Shown: positions 10,301-18,926, counted from the stretch's first letter. The stretch is DNA of 64,000 nt from Mesorhizobium sp. B2-4-15 (GCF_006658505.1 NZ_VFUZ01000002.1:62001-126000), one strand, 5' to 3'. A program made the numbers and translations. Notes: a model not told the origin generated them from the sequence alone.

Positions 10301-10477
10301 CTGGCCTACGCCATGATGGGCGGCATTCTCGTCGCCACCGTGCTCACCATCCTGGTGCTGCCAGCCGGCTACGCCCTGTTCTTCGGTCGCGAGCCGAAGA
10401 AGGCCAAGATCGACGAACAGACGTCCGAATCCAAGCTGCCTGCCGAGAGGCCGCAACTGGCACTGGCCGCCGAATAA
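7337..10477 (+). CDS. RND-family efflux transporter permease (HAE-1 type)
   Basis: A 1046-residue proton-driven pump of the AcrB/MexB superfamily, with the expected twelve membrane helices and two large periplasmic loops. The TM4 proton-relay block LLVDDAMIVVEMM keeps both acidic residues. In TM10 the block reads GIIMRNSIILVDQ, where AcrB has a lysine in SAKNAILIVEF; here that position is Arg. The N-terminus (NLSRWAIGHPSIARFL) is typical. It is the third gene of a TetR-adaptor-permease operon, 244 bp after the adaptor. The ATG has only a weak ribosome site. Substrates cannot be predicted; the family covers drugs, bile salts and plant phenolics, the last being plausible for a root-associated bacterium. 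Confidence 0.92.
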   Translation: MTTSTEEKRPFNLSRWAIGHPSIARFLFGLIIIAGALGLMHMGQKEDPDFTFRVMVVQAIWPGSSIHEMEDQVVNKIERKLQETPHLDFVRSFTRAGSAIITVQIKGDTNAAEVTDAFYQVRKKVGDISGDLPQGLLGPYFNDEFGDTFITLHSISGEGFSYPELKKFAIQARDMLLTTPGVEKAVIIGDQPEKLYIDVSSKALAERGLTLTDLQNAIKGQNNVDPAGAVDTGVNSVRISVEGDVSKAADIRELRLRAGGQVTRLGDIATVTSGLEDPFQRKYRFNGHDSVQLGVVMAKGFKVTDVGKDVEATYKRFEAALPYGVSVDQISDQPEVVRDAVSEFMHALGEALLIVLVVSFLSIGWRSGLVIAIAIPLVLAATFAIMYELGIDLQRISLGALIIALGLLVDDAMIVVEMMERKLEEGLVKIEAASFAYTSTAFPMLTGTLITTAGFIPVGFAASTAGEYVRTLFYVVGIALIVSWFVAVYFTPWLGNMILKQRKHAGSHHDVFDTRFYRRLRATVGWAVRHRIIVLAMTLATFGTSLWAFQFIPQNFFPQSSRPEILVDLWLPEGTSIKEVEAQAKALEARMMDDKDKRFIATYIGEGAPRFFLPLDQQLRNPNFAQMLVMANDEPARERLIVKLRTVLAEDFPSIRAKVDRLFLGPPTGWPVQMRVMGPDRQEVRRIADQVKAKFHENPLLGAIHDDWLEPVPAMKLVIDQDRARALGVTSQRIRQMLQATMSGAPLDNFRDGEETVSIVAREPDASRSLLSSVDSVYIPTDFGGFVPLSQVAKVVPVLEQGIEWRRDRLPTISVRATLPDGIQSNDVVAKMYKDMQGLRDGLAPGYKIEIQGGAEDSAESQASIAAKAPVMLAIIVVLLMIQLQNFGKAMLVLATGPLGIIGAAAALLISGAPFGFVAILGVIALLGIIMRNSIILVDQIDQDIATGMARSEAIIGSAVRRFRPIVLTAMTAVLALIPISRAVFWGPLAYAMMGGILVATVLTILVLPAGYALFFGREPKKAKIDEQTSESKLPAERPQLALAAE

Positions 10478-10594
10478 AATTGCTGGCTGGGCGATGCCGC
10501 CCGGCCGGCAAGCTCACGTCCATCGCCAATTCGCCCGCTCTCTCCGCCGGTCCGCGTGACCGGCGCGGTCGCCGCGCAATGGCCAGGAGAGCAA

Positions 10595-10633
10595 ACAACA
10601 AAAAATCCATCCCGGCTTTCGCAGGGATGGATT
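10595..10633 (-). terminator. Rho-independent terminator of the APC permease gene
   Basis: On the minus strand a perfect 10-bp stem AATCCATCCC / GGGATGGATT with a 10-base loop is followed by TTTTTGTTGTTT. It lies 56 bp past the permease stop codon and so would end the transcript of the minus-strand permease gene (and perhaps the whole tdm unit). Confidence 0.75.
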
Positions 10634-10688
10634 GGATCGATGGAAGATGCGGACCGGGCCCCGACAGGCGCCCGGCCTATTGCGTTGG

Positions 10689-12398
10689 TCAGATGACGAA
10701 CACCCAATTGGCGATGAGCATCACCGCCACGCCGGCGACCAGCGTCAGATAGGGCAGCATGCCCGCCTTTTTGACCGAGAGGTCGGCTCCCGCCATGCCG
10801 AGGTCCGCCAGCATGTGCTCCGGGAATTTGCCCTTGTCCTGGATGTAGTGGCGGAAGCAGAACACCGGGATGATCAGCGCAGCGGTGATCAGCCCGGCCC
10901 ATAGCGCCAGGGGATTCCAGACCTTGGCACCCGCGCCCATGAAGATCGCGTTGACGTAGGCGAAGATCGCCCCGATCCCCAGAAGCCAGGTCGGCGCCTT
11001 CCAGGGGCGCGCGATATGGCCGTTGTCGATGCGATGGATCCAGCCGGCGTTGAGGTTGAGGAAGTTGAAGATGATGTAGCCGCAATTCGACACGGCGAGG
11101 ATGAAGAAGAAGCTCGTCGCGTCGGCCGAGGCGATGGCCAGCACGATCAGGTTGAAGCAAAGGTCGGTCCACATGGCGCGGGTCGGCGCGCCGTGCTCGT
11201 TGACATGGCTGAGGTAGCGCGGCAGCCAACCGTCGACCGAGCCCTGGTAGAGGGTGCGCGACGAGCCGGCCATCGCCGTCATGATGCACAGCACCAGCGC
11301 CAGGATCATCAGCATCACCAGCAGGCTATGGATAAGCTGGCCGCCGCCGACCATACCGGCCAGCGCATCCGCCACGCCGGAGCCATCGACGATCGGCGTC
11401 GCCAGCATGCCGTTCAGGCCGAGCACGCCCTGGAAGGTGAAGGGCACCAGGATGAACAGAAGCATGCAGAGCAGGCCGGAATAGAAGATGGCCTTGAAGG
11501 TGTCGGTGCCGGGGTTCTTGAACTCCGAAGTATAGCAGACGGCGGTCTCGAAACCGTAAGTCGACCATGCGGCGATGAACATGCCGCCAAGTGCCAGCGT
11601 CCAGCCGGCGATGTTCCAGGAGCCGGGTTCGGGCGCGTAGGCGGCCGCGAGCGGCACCAGCGGCGAGAAATTCGCCCAGTCGATCTGTCCCGTGAAGATC
11701 GGCACCACGCCGACGATCAGCATCGGGATGATGACGAGCAGCCCGATATACTTTTGCACGCTGGCCGTGCCGAGGATACCGCGATGCTGGATCGAGAAGA
11801 TGATCAGCATCAGCACGGCGCCGATGAAGAAGGTGGCATTGAAGGTGAAGGAAACCGGACCCAGCGTGTGGCTGAAAAGCGTCCAGTTGCGGATCGCCGG
11901 CGTTGCGGCTGCGGTGACCGCCGCGATGGCGTCGGCCGGAGCGGTTCCGGCGTGCGCGGCGATGTAGGCTACGACTTCCGCCGATGTCTCGGTGAAGATC
12001 GGCACCGGCGCCAGCGCGTTGAGGATATAGGCGGCGGCGATCGAGCAGCCGAGTGACAGCACCGGCGACCAGGCGAACCAGTTGCACCACACCGAGAGCG
12101 GCGCGATGAACTTGGAGTAGCGCAGCCAGGCCGTGGCGCCGTAGATCGAGGCGCCGCCCGACTTGTTGGGGAACAGGCCGGCGATCTCGGCGTAGGTGAA
12201 GGACTGGAGGAAACCCATGATCATGGACACCGTCCAGATCAGGAAGGCAAGCTTTCCCGTCGTGCCGGCAATGCCGCCGATCGAGAATAGGACCAGCGCC
12301 GGAACGCCGCTCGCCACCCAGAAGGCGCCGCGCCAGTCGATGTGCCTGAGCAGCTTGCTTTCGGCAGGCTGCTCGAGGGCAGTGCTTATCGTGCTCAT
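10689..12398 (-). CDS. APC-superfamily amino acid/amine permease
   Basis: A 569-residue secondary transporter with about 12-14 hydrophobic helices. FSIGGIAGTTGKLAF in helix 1 and FTYAEIAGLFPNKSGG are typical of amino acid-polyamine-organocation permeases; STYGFETAVCYTSEFKNP matches the central helix 6-loop region. The start at 12398 (MSTIST) is chosen because AAGGGGAA precedes it; an in-frame codon 99 bp upstream has no such support. It follows tdm on the same strand 254 bp away, and its upstream region carries a TTCACTC..GAAA element like those of the other amine operons. The likely cargo is therefore a methylated amine, glutamine/glutamate derivative or related amino acid, but this rests on context only. 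Confidence 0.85.
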   Translation of the reverse strand: MSTISTALEQPAESKLLRHIDWRGAFWVASGVPALVLFSIGGIAGTTGKLAFLIWTVSMIMGFLQSFTYAEIAGLFPNKSGGASIYGATAWLRYSKFIAPLSVWCNWFAWSPVLSLGCSIAAAYILNALAPVPIFTETSAEVVAYIAAHAGTAPADAIAAVTAAATPAIRNWTLFSHTLGPVSFTFNATFFIGAVLMLIIFSIQHRGILGTASVQKYIGLLVIIPMLIVGVVPIFTGQIDWANFSPLVPLAAAYAPEPGSWNIAGWTLALGGMFIAAWSTYGFETAVCYTSEFKNPGTDTFKAIFYSGLLCMLLFILVPFTFQGVLGLNGMLATPIVDGSGVADALAGMVGGGQLIHSLLVMLMILALVLCIMTAMAGSSRTLYQGSVDGWLPRYLSHVNEHGAPTRAMWTDLCFNLIVLAIASADATSFFFILAVSNCGYIIFNFLNLNAGWIHRIDNGHIARPWKAPTWLLGIGAIFAYVNAIFMGAGAKVWNPLALWAGLITAALIIPVFCFRHYIQDKGKFPEHMLADLGMAGADLSVKKAGMLPYLTLVAGVAVMLIANWVFVI

Positions 12399-12510
12399 GT
12401 CGGTTAATTCCCCTTTTTGATGTTCCCCGCCGGCGATGCTTCGGCTTTGCGAAGCTTGCTCCCCGGCCAATGATCGGTACGATTCCGGTGTTTCCACTCA
12501 GTCGTATTTT

Positions 12511-12552
12511 TTTCTTAAGAGTGAAGATTGATCCGGCGCGCTTTCACGTCAA
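12511..12552 (-). promoter_or_regulatory. Candidate promoter and operator of the APC permease gene
   Basis: Minus strand: TTGACG (12547-12552), 17 bp, AATCTT (12524-12529), overlapping CTTCACTCTTAAGAAA (12511-12526). The last element matches TTTCACTCTCTTGAAA in front of the small-membrane-protein cassette at 12 of 16 positions when aligned without gaps. The -10 is poor, so the promoter call is tentative; the resemblance between the two operators is the stronger observation. Confidence 0.4.
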
Positions 12553-12652
12553 GCGATTTGTGGCGCCGTGCACATCACGCTTGCGAGCGCAGCCCGCAAT
12601 GCGGCTTGTAGGCATCACCGGCAAGCCAAATCCATGTGCCGGAGTGCAGCGC

Positions 12653-15022
12653 TCAGGAGCGTGGTTTGGTCTTCTGCGGATCATAATGGGCGAAGGCGAC
12701 GACCCGCGCAGGCAACCGCTTGGCGTGGCCGTCGAGCTTGCCGATCTCGACCTCCGTGCCGACGGCCGAGTATGTGACGTCGAGCCTCGCCAACGCGATG
12801 TTCTTGTTCAGCACCGGCGAGCGCATGCCCGAGGTTACGACGCCGATCTGGGCACGGCCGACATGGACGCAATCGCCGTGGCCGACAGCGACATTGCTGT
12901 CAATGTCGAGCCCCACCAGTTTGTTTTGTGGGTTCTCCTTGCGGCGGATCAGCGCCTCGCGGCCGATGAAGTCGTCGGTCTTGGTCTTCAACGGCACGGT
13001 AAAGCCGATGCCGGCCTCGAATGGATCGGTCTGGTCGGAGAATTCGTAACCGGCAAAGATGAGCCCGGCCTCGATACGCACCATGTCCAGCGCCTGCAAC
13101 CCCATCGGCTTCAGCCCGTGCGGCTGGCCGGCTTCCCAGATCGCATCGAACACTTTTTCGGCGTCGCGCGGATGGCACCAGATCTCGTAACCGAGTTCGC
13201 CAGTATAGCCGGTGCGCGATACGACGACCGGAATGCCATTGCCGCCGCCGATACGTGCCACCGCGAAGCGGAACCACTCCAACTCCTCGATCGACGGTTG
13301 AAGCGGCGAGGTCCAGATGACTTCCCTCAAAATATCGCGACTCTTCGGGCCCTGTACGGCGACATTGTGCATCTGGTCGGTAGAGGAGCGCACCAGCACG
13401 TTGAGCCCGAGTTTTTTCGCCGTGTCGCGCAGCCATTCGCCGGATAGATCGTCGCCGCCGACCCAGCGGAAATTGTCCTTGCCGAGCCGCAGCAGCGTGC
13501 CGTCGTCGATCATGCCGCCGTGCTCGTAGCACATGGCGGAGTAGACGACCTGGCCGACGCCGAGTTTCTTGACGTCTCGGGTCAGTGTGTATTGCAGCAG
13601 CGCTTCGGAATCCGGACCAGTCACCTCGAACTTGCGCAGCGGCGACAGGTCCATGATCACGGCATCCTGCCGGCAGGCCCAGTATTCGGCGATCGGTCCC
13701 TCCTTGGCGAAGGAATTGGCCAGCCAATAGCCCCGGTACTCGACGAAGTCGCGGGTGTGTTTGGCAAAGCTCGAATGAAAGGCTGTCTCGCGGGTCATTT
13801 TCGGTTCCGAATCGGGCGTCATGCGTCTGGCGATCGCTCGCGAGAATTTGTGCTGGCCGGAATAGGTCCGCACATGGATGTCGGTGAGATTCCAGCCATT
13901 GGCCGGCGTCGTGTCGTCTGGGCAGGCGGAGGACACGCAAACGATGTCGGTCAGCGCGCGCAGCAGCACGTAGTCGCCGGCGCGCGACCACGGCTCGTCG
14001 GAGACCATGACGCCATGCGCGTCGATGGCCGTGTTGAAGAAGAAGTTGATCGCCATCCAGCCGGCGCGGGAATCGACGCCCTTGCCAGCCAGTGCGCGGT
14101 TGAAATTCTCGGAGCAGTTGGTGTGGCCGGGATAGCCGATGTCATCGTAGTATTTGGCAGCACAAGCGAGTGCGAACGCATCGTGCCGGCCGCACGTGTC
14201 CTGCACCACTTCGACCAGCGGCTCCATGTCCTGGTCATAGTATTTCGAATGCAGGCCCGGCATCGGATAGCTCGACCCCATCAGCGTGCGCGTCGTCGTC
14301 ACATCGAGCGGATGATCGAGACCCTTGTCGAGCTTGCGCGCCGAGAAGCATTGGAAGTCGGTGCATTGGCGCCCGTCGACATCGATGATCTGCAGATAAT
14401 CGCCGGCCTTCACGAAATAGGATTCGGCTGTTGCCGAGTGGACGCGCAGGTCGAGCACCGGATCGGCGAGCGGATCGGCAAGCTGGGATTTTGTTTTCGG
14501 GCGGACCGTGGCGCGGCGCACCATGACGGTAAGCGGCGTCGCGGTGTCATGGCCATCGACCAGCATCGGCCCGCCGGGCGCGGCGATCAGCAAAGCGCCG
14601 TCGCGGGCGATGGCAAACGCCTGCTCCGTGCCGGCAGGCGTCGAGCCGCCGAAGATGCGCACCGCCTTGGGTTGGTCGAGTTGCACCTGCCGGCGCTCGA
14701 GCCCGCGGCGCACGGAAGCGAGACTGTCGTCGCCTTCCGCCAGCAGCGCCTTGATGCCGGCAGCGTTGCTGTTCGACTTCTCGCCGAGAATTCCGGGATC
14801 GGTGACGCCGCTATGGTCCCACGCCAGCAATTCGCAAGCCTGGCCGCCTTCGACATTGCGCACCGTGATCGTGTCGCCGGCCTCGACCTCGAGCAGCACC
14901 GCGCCATTGCCCTGGATCGTATAGCGCTCCATGCCTGGCGGCAGCGCGATTTGGCCGGGCCGCAGGATGAGGCTCGGCCTGGGCGGTCCGGCCGTGACGG
15001 CGGGGTAAGGCGATTGGCTCAT
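12653..15022 (-). CDS. tdm: Trimethylamine N-oxide demethylase (TMAO aldolase)
   Basis: This 789-residue protein joins an N-terminal DUF1989/urea-carboxylase-associated module (about 20-390) to a C-terminal GcvT/aminomethyltransferase module (about 410-789). That fusion is the signature of Tdm, which converts TMAO to dimethylamine and formaldehyde in the cytoplasm. Candidate metal-binding cysteines in the first module include Cys220, Cys277, Cys303 and Cys367. In the second, SRTGYTGELGYEIW is the typical tetrahydrofolate-binding GcvT motif, suggesting that the released formaldehyde is captured on THF. Start at 15022 has AAGG six bases upstream. It lies just downstream of the mgd genes, separated by a palindromic repeat, and shares the island with tmm, tmo and dmm, which makes the substrate call secure. 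Confidence 0.93.
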   Translation of the reverse strand: MSQSPYPAVTAGPPRPSLILRPGQIALPPGMERYTIQGNGAVLLEVEAGDTITVRNVEGGQACELLAWDHSGVTDPGILGEKSNSNAAGIKALLAEGDDSLASVRRGLERRQVQLDQPKAVRIFGGSTPAGTEQAFAIARDGALLIAAPGGPMLVDGHDTATPLTVMVRRATVRPKTKSQLADPLADPVLDLRVHSATAESYFVKAGDYLQIIDVDGRQCTDFQCFSARKLDKGLDHPLDVTTTRTLMGSSYPMPGLHSKYYDQDMEPLVEVVQDTCGRHDAFALACAAKYYDDIGYPGHTNCSENFNRALAGKGVDSRAGWMAINFFFNTAIDAHGVMVSDEPWSRAGDYVLLRALTDIVCVSSACPDDTTPANGWNLTDIHVRTYSGQHKFSRAIARRMTPDSEPKMTRETAFHSSFAKHTRDFVEYRGYWLANSFAKEGPIAEYWACRQDAVIMDLSPLRKFEVTGPDSEALLQYTLTRDVKKLGVGQVVYSAMCYEHGGMIDDGTLLRLGKDNFRWVGGDDLSGEWLRDTAKKLGLNVLVRSSTDQMHNVAVQGPKSRDILREVIWTSPLQPSIEELEWFRFAVARIGGGNGIPVVVSRTGYTGELGYEIWCHPRDAEKVFDAIWEAGQPHGLKPMGLQALDMVRIEAGLIFAGYEFSDQTDPFEAGIGFTVPLKTKTDDFIGREALIRRKENPQNKLVGLDIDSNVAVGHGDCVHVGRAQIGVVTSGMRSPVLNKNIALARLDVTYSAVGTEVEIGKLDGHAKRLPARVVAFAHYDPQKTKPRS

Positions 15023-15047
15023 TTCAGCCTTGCGGTTCGAGAAACAA

Positions 15048-15075
15048 GTTTGCCTGTGCGTGAAATTATTTTAGC
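15048..15075 (-). promoter_or_regulatory. Candidate promoter/operator of tdm
   Basis: On the minus strand TAAAAT is followed closely by TTTCACGCACAGGCAAAC (15048-15065). It resembles TTTCACCCAAGGTGAAC near the XRE gene and the -10/TTTCAT junctions at mgsA and tmoX. It sits 26-53 bp before the tdm start codon. If real, tdm has its own start besides read-through from mgdD. No convincing -35 is visible. Confidence 0.35.
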
Positions 15076-15115
15076 AGGGAGAATAGCAGGGCGGTTGGGT
15101 TTGGCAAGGTGAAGC

Positions 15116-15281
15116 GCGCTTCTTCCTTCTCCCCCTTGTGGGAGAAGGTGGATCGGCGCGGTAGCGCCGAGACGGATGAGGGGTGTTCCAGCGGAGTGAG
15201 ACGTTGGTGTTCCCTGGAACACCCCTCATCCGTCGCCTTCGGCGACACCTTCTCCCACAAGGGGGAGAAGGAAGAGCGCAG
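15116..15281. repeat. Nested palindromic intergenic repeat between mgdD and tdm
   Basis: Two inverted arms of about 70 bp share CTTCTCCCCCTTGTGGGAGA at the tip and ACGGATGAGGGGTGTTCCAG at the base, around a roughly 20-bp centre. The tip is itself a hairpin (TTCTCCC..GGGAGAA), and between tip and base each arm has a small variable stem (GGCGCGGTAGCGCC in one, GTCGCCTTCGGCGAC in the other). No open frame lies inside. This is a rhizobial dispersed-repeat architecture; in the transcript it would form a long cruciform-like hairpin that could terminate or process the mgd-tdm message. Confidence 0.8.
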
Positions 15282-15283
15282 CG

Positions 15284-15925
15284 TTACGCCAAATCCTCGG
15301 AATACGCGATCTCGATTCCATACTCGGCACCCGAGTCCAGCATCATCTGCCACAGGCTCTCGGCAAATGTCGCGAACACCAGAACGTTGAACACCGCCTG
15401 GCCATCAGTCCGATCATTACCGCGCCACAGCGTGACGCTGGTGTGATCCATCGAGGTCGCGGCGGCCGCACCGACCGGGAACGCCTCGGCGTGCAGATCG
15501 ATCGACGACAGCTTGGCGAGCATCATGCGCGCCTTGGTACCGGAAATGCTGATCAGCACCCGCGCATGCGATTGATCCGACAGCGAGGCAGAGCCGGAGA
15601 ACCCCGGCGCCAGCGCGCCCATCCCATGCCTGCCGCCCTTCGACAGGACGAAGAACTGGTCCGGTCCCGACCAGATCAACGTGGCATCCGCCGTCCGCAC
15701 CGCCTTGGGCGTTTCTGGAGCGGCGACACCGAAATGGCCGTTGGCGGCTGTCGCCGTTTCGGCCGCCTTGCCGCGCCGCGCCATCACCTGGACGAGGTCG
15801 AAATTACGGATCTCGGTCAGCGACACACCGGCATCGCCGTGTGCGCCGTACGGTCCAGCAACGAGCGCGCGTTCGAGCGGGCTGCGGACGTCCCAGGAAA
15901 ACTCAACCACGCTGGCGCCCTCCAT
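15284..15925 (-). CDS. mgdD: N-methylglutamate dehydrogenase subunit D (sarcosine oxidase gamma-like)
   Basis: A 213-residue SoxG-type subunit of the heterotetrameric N-methylglutamate dehydrogenase. It resembles the small GcvT-like gamma subunit of sarcosine oxidase (SPLERAL near the N-terminus, WSGPDQFFVL, HARVLISISG, FNVLVFATFAESLW near the end). The ATG at 15925 overlaps the last 23 bases of mgdC in another frame, a coupling normal for this operon. A longer in-frame extension to 16087 would lie wholly inside mgdC and is rejected. It is the last mgd gene; a large palindromic repeat begins immediately after it. Confidence 0.88.
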   Translation of the reverse strand: MEGASVVEFSWDVRSPLERALVAGPYGAHGDAGVSLTEIRNFDLVQVMARRGKAAETATAANGHFGVAAPETPKAVRTADATLIWSGPDQFFVLSKGGRHGMGALAPGFSGSASLSDQSHARVLISISGTKARMMLAKLSSIDLHAEAFPVGAAAATSMDHTSVTLWRGNDRTDGQAVFNVLVFATFAESLWQMMLDSGAEYGIEIAYSEDLA

Positions 15926-18884
15926 CCGGGTCGTAGAAGACGGGGTTGCAGAGTTCGACATCATAGTCCTCACCGCGCAATGGATCATGCGCGTGCACGA
16001 TCTCGCCGATGCGCTCACGGCCACGCTCGACGAGTGCGAGCCCGATCCACTGGTCTGATGTCGGCGAGAAGCAGACCGAGGTGACATAGCCCTGGTCGTT
16101 GCTCGGGCCGGGTGTCTGGCCCTTCGGGATGATGTGTGCGCCGGAGCGCAGCCGGCTCGCCTTGTCGGTCGGCTTGACGCCGACCACGACCTGTCGGTCC
16201 GGGGCGACCAGCGCCTCGCGGCCGGCCATGACGCGGCCGATGAAGTCCTTCTTGGTCGACATCATCTTACCCAGGCCAAGGTCGGCGGCCGTCGTCGTGC
16301 CGCTAAGCTCGGGGCCGGCGACATGGCCCTTCTCGATCCGCATCACGCCGAGCGCCTCGGTGCCGTAAGGCGTGACGCCGAAAGGCTTGCCGGCCAGCAT
16401 CAGATTGCGCGCCATGGCTTCGCCGTAGCGAGCCGGCACGGAAATCTCGAACGCCATCTCGCCGGAGAAGGAGATGCGGAACAGCCGCGCCTTGATGCCG
16501 CCGCGCAACGCCACTTCGCGCGCGCCCATGAACGGGAAACCTTCGTTGGAGAGATCCTCGGCCGGATCGACGATCTCCTTCAGCAGATCGCGGGTCTTGG
16601 GTCCGGCAATGGAAAATTGCGCCCACTGGTCGGATATCGAAGTCAGTTGCACGTCGAGTTCCGGAAACAGCACCTGCCGGCAGAATTCGAGATGCTGCAT
16701 CACCAGCCCGGCCTTGGCGGTCGTAGTGGTCAGGAAATAGTGATCCTCGGCCAGCCGCGACGTCGTGCCGTCGTCGTAGACCAGACCATCCTCGCGCAGC
16801 ATCAGTCCGTAGCGCGCCTTGCCGACGGCAAGGTTGGAGAAGGTGTTGATGTAGACGCGGTCGAGGAAGGCGCCGGCATCCGGGCCATGCACGTCGATCT
16901 TGCCGAGCGTCGAGACATCGCAGAAGCCGACGCCCGAGCGCACCGCCTTGACTTCTCGGGTTACCGATTCCAGCCAGTCCTTCTCGCCGGCACGCGGATA
17001 CCATTGCGCGCGCTTCCACAGGCCGGTGTCGACGAAGACCGCGCCCTGTTCGGCCGCCCAGTGATGCGACGGCGTCAGCCGCGTCGCATGGAAGGTCTCG
17101 TCGCGGTGATGGCCGGCAAAGGCGCCTATGGCGACGGGCACGTAAGGCGGCCGGTAGATCGTCGTGCCTGTCTCGGGAATGGAGCGGCCGCTTACCGCTG
17201 CCATGATGGCGAGGCCGGCGACGTTGGAGGTCTTGCCTTGGTCGGTCGCCATGCCGAGTGTGGTGTAGCGCTTCAGATGCTCGACCGATTCAAAGCCCTC
17301 GCGCTGAGCAAGCTCGACATCGGAGGCGGTGACGTCATGCTGCTGGTCGACGAAGGCCTTGCCCTTGCCGGCAACATGCCAAAGCGGCGTCAGCGAAAAG
17401 GCTTCGTCGTCGGAGACCGGCATCGAGCCGGAACTGCCGCTACGCCCCGCATCGTGCGCCGCGGCAGTGCCTGCCGCAAACCCTTCGCGCAGGCAGGCGC
17501 CAAGGCCGAAGGAACCGGTGGCGGCGCCAGCGGCCACCATGCCGGGCGGCGCGCCGTCGGGCACGAAGGCGGCGATATCTTCACGCCATTTCGGCCGGCC
17601 TCGATGATAGGAGGTCAACCCGACAGCGGGGTTCCAGCCACCGGAAACGGCCAAGCCGTCGGCCTCGACCTCGGCGCGCGCACCGCCGGTGAGTGAGACA
17701 GCGATTTTGCGGACGCCGTCCTTGCCGCTGTCGACACCGCTGACGGAGCCGTGCAGCACCGGGAATCCGCCCTTGGATGCCAGCGAACGATGGGCCGGCG
17801 ATATGTCGTGCCGTGCGTCGATCACCGCCGCGATTTGCAATCCCGCGCCGAGGGCGGTCTCGACCGTGCGCCAGCCGTCCTCATTGTTGGTGAACAGCGC
17901 GACGCGCCTTGCAGGCGCCGCGGCATAACGTATGACATAGCTGCGCATCGCCGAGGCCATCATCACGCCGGGCGTGTCGTTGCCGGCAAAGACGATCGGC
18001 CGTTCGATGGCGCCAGCCGCGACCACACAGCGTTTGGCCACGATCCGCCACAGCCGCTGGCGCACCTGATGCTCGGGCGGCGAGGGGAGATGGTCGTTCA
18101 CACGCTCGATCGCGCCATAGGTGCCGCCGTCATAGGCGCCGAACAGCGTGGTGCGGGTCATGATGCGGACATCGGGCATCGTTGCGAGTTCAGCCAGCGT
18201 TCGCGACAGCCACTCCGCCGCCGGCAGTCCGTCGATCGTGCCGCCATCCGAGAGCAGGCGTCCGCCGAGCGCGAAATCCTCTTCGCACAGGATGACGCGG
18301 GCACCCGTGCGGCCGGCAGCCAGCGCCGCCGCGAGGCCCGTTGGACCGGAGCCGGCGATCACCACGTCGCAATGCGCCCAGGCTTTGTCGTAGTGGTCGG
18401 GATCGGCGATGCCCGCGGCGCGGCCGAGGCCTGCGGCGCGGCGGATCGCCGGCTCGTAGACCGCTTCCCAGAACTTCGCCGGCCACATGAAGGTCTTGTA
18501 GTAGAAGCCGGCGACGAAGATCGGCGCGAACAGCTGGTTGATCGACATCACGTCGAAGCGCAGCGACGGCCAGCGGTTCTGGCTGGCGGCCTCGAGGCCT
18601 TCATAGAGCTCGGCGGTCGTGGCCTTGGTGTTCGGCTCGCGCCTCGCGCCCGTACGCAATTCGACCAGCGCGTTGGGCTCTTCGGAACCCGCGGTCAGGA
18701 TGCCACGCGGACGGTGGTACTTGAACGAGCGGCCGACGAGTTTGACGCCATTGGCGACCAAAGCGGAGGCGAGCGTGTCGCCCTGGAAGCCGGCGAAGCT
18801 CTTGCCGTCGAAGCGGAAATTCAGCGCCGCCGAGCGGTCGATGAGGCCGCCGGATGTGAGGCGATGGGATTGGCTGGAATTCAC
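15903..18884 (-). CDS. mgdC: N-methylglutamate dehydrogenase subunit C (sarcosine oxidase alpha-like)
   Basis: The largest subunit (993 residues) of the complex that oxidises N-methylglutamate to glutamate and passes the methyl carbon to tetrahydrofolate. Order of domains: N-terminal 2Fe-2S-like SoxA domain (LNFRFDGKSFAGFQGDTLAS, about 20-105), FAD/NAD-binding domain (VVIAGSGPTGLAAALAAG, about 173-190), and a C-terminal GcvT/THF domain from about residue 610 to the end. Translation starts with GTG at 18884 (MNSSQSHRL). The gene is separated from mgdB by a 241-bp gap holding a palindromic repeat but overlaps mgdD. The full-length homologue of sarcosine oxidase alpha is distinguished from it by the adjacent mgs and gmaS genes. 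Confidence 0.92.
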   Translation of the reverse strand: MNSSQSHRLTSGGLIDRSAALNFRFDGKSFAGFQGDTLASALVANGVKLVGRSFKYHRPRGILTAGSEEPNALVELRTGARREPNTKATTAELYEGLEAASQNRWPSLRFDVMSINQLFAPIFVAGFYYKTFMWPAKFWEAVYEPAIRRAAGLGRAAGIADPDHYDKAWAHCDVVIAGSGPTGLAAALAAGRTGARVILCEEDFALGGRLLSDGGTIDGLPAAEWLSRTLAELATMPDVRIMTRTTLFGAYDGGTYGAIERVNDHLPSPPEHQVRQRLWRIVAKRCVVAAGAIERPIVFAGNDTPGVMMASAMRSYVIRYAAAPARRVALFTNNEDGWRTVETALGAGLQIAAVIDARHDISPAHRSLASKGGFPVLHGSVSGVDSGKDGVRKIAVSLTGGARAEVEADGLAVSGGWNPAVGLTSYHRGRPKWREDIAAFVPDGAPPGMVAAGAATGSFGLGACLREGFAAGTAAAHDAGRSGSSGSMPVSDDEAFSLTPLWHVAGKGKAFVDQQHDVTASDVELAQREGFESVEHLKRYTTLGMATDQGKTSNVAGLAIMAAVSGRSIPETGTTIYRPPYVPVAIGAFAGHHRDETFHATRLTPSHHWAAEQGAVFVDTGLWKRAQWYPRAGEKDWLESVTREVKAVRSGVGFCDVSTLGKIDVHGPDAGAFLDRVYINTFSNLAVGKARYGLMLREDGLVYDDGTTSRLAEDHYFLTTTTAKAGLVMQHLEFCRQVLFPELDVQLTSISDQWAQFSIAGPKTRDLLKEIVDPAEDLSNEGFPFMGAREVALRGGIKARLFRISFSGEMAFEISVPARYGEAMARNLMLAGKPFGVTPYGTEALGVMRIEKGHVAGPELSGTTTAADLGLGKMMSTKKDFIGRVMAGREALVAPDRQVVVGVKPTDKASRLRSGAHIIPKGQTPGPSNDQGYVTSVCFSPTSDQWIGLALVERGRERIGEIVHAHDPLRGEDYDVELCNPVFYDPDGGRQRG

Positions 18885-18926
18885 GATGCCCGGCCCTCAC
18901 TCAATTCGGCTTCATAGGAGAGGGTA

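Noticed and set aside
8783-10456. 557-residue frame antisense to the first RND permease
   Set aside because: His/Arg/Asp-rich low-complexity translation typical of a shadow; the sense gene has every expected motif.
12399-12652. Glycine or other riboswitch near the GcvT-type genes
   Set aside because: No aptamer-like conserved core or terminator switch could be made out in this or the other leaders.
15116-15281. CRISPR-like repeats
   Set aside because: Only inverted pairs occur, with no regular direct repeats or spacers and no cas genes.
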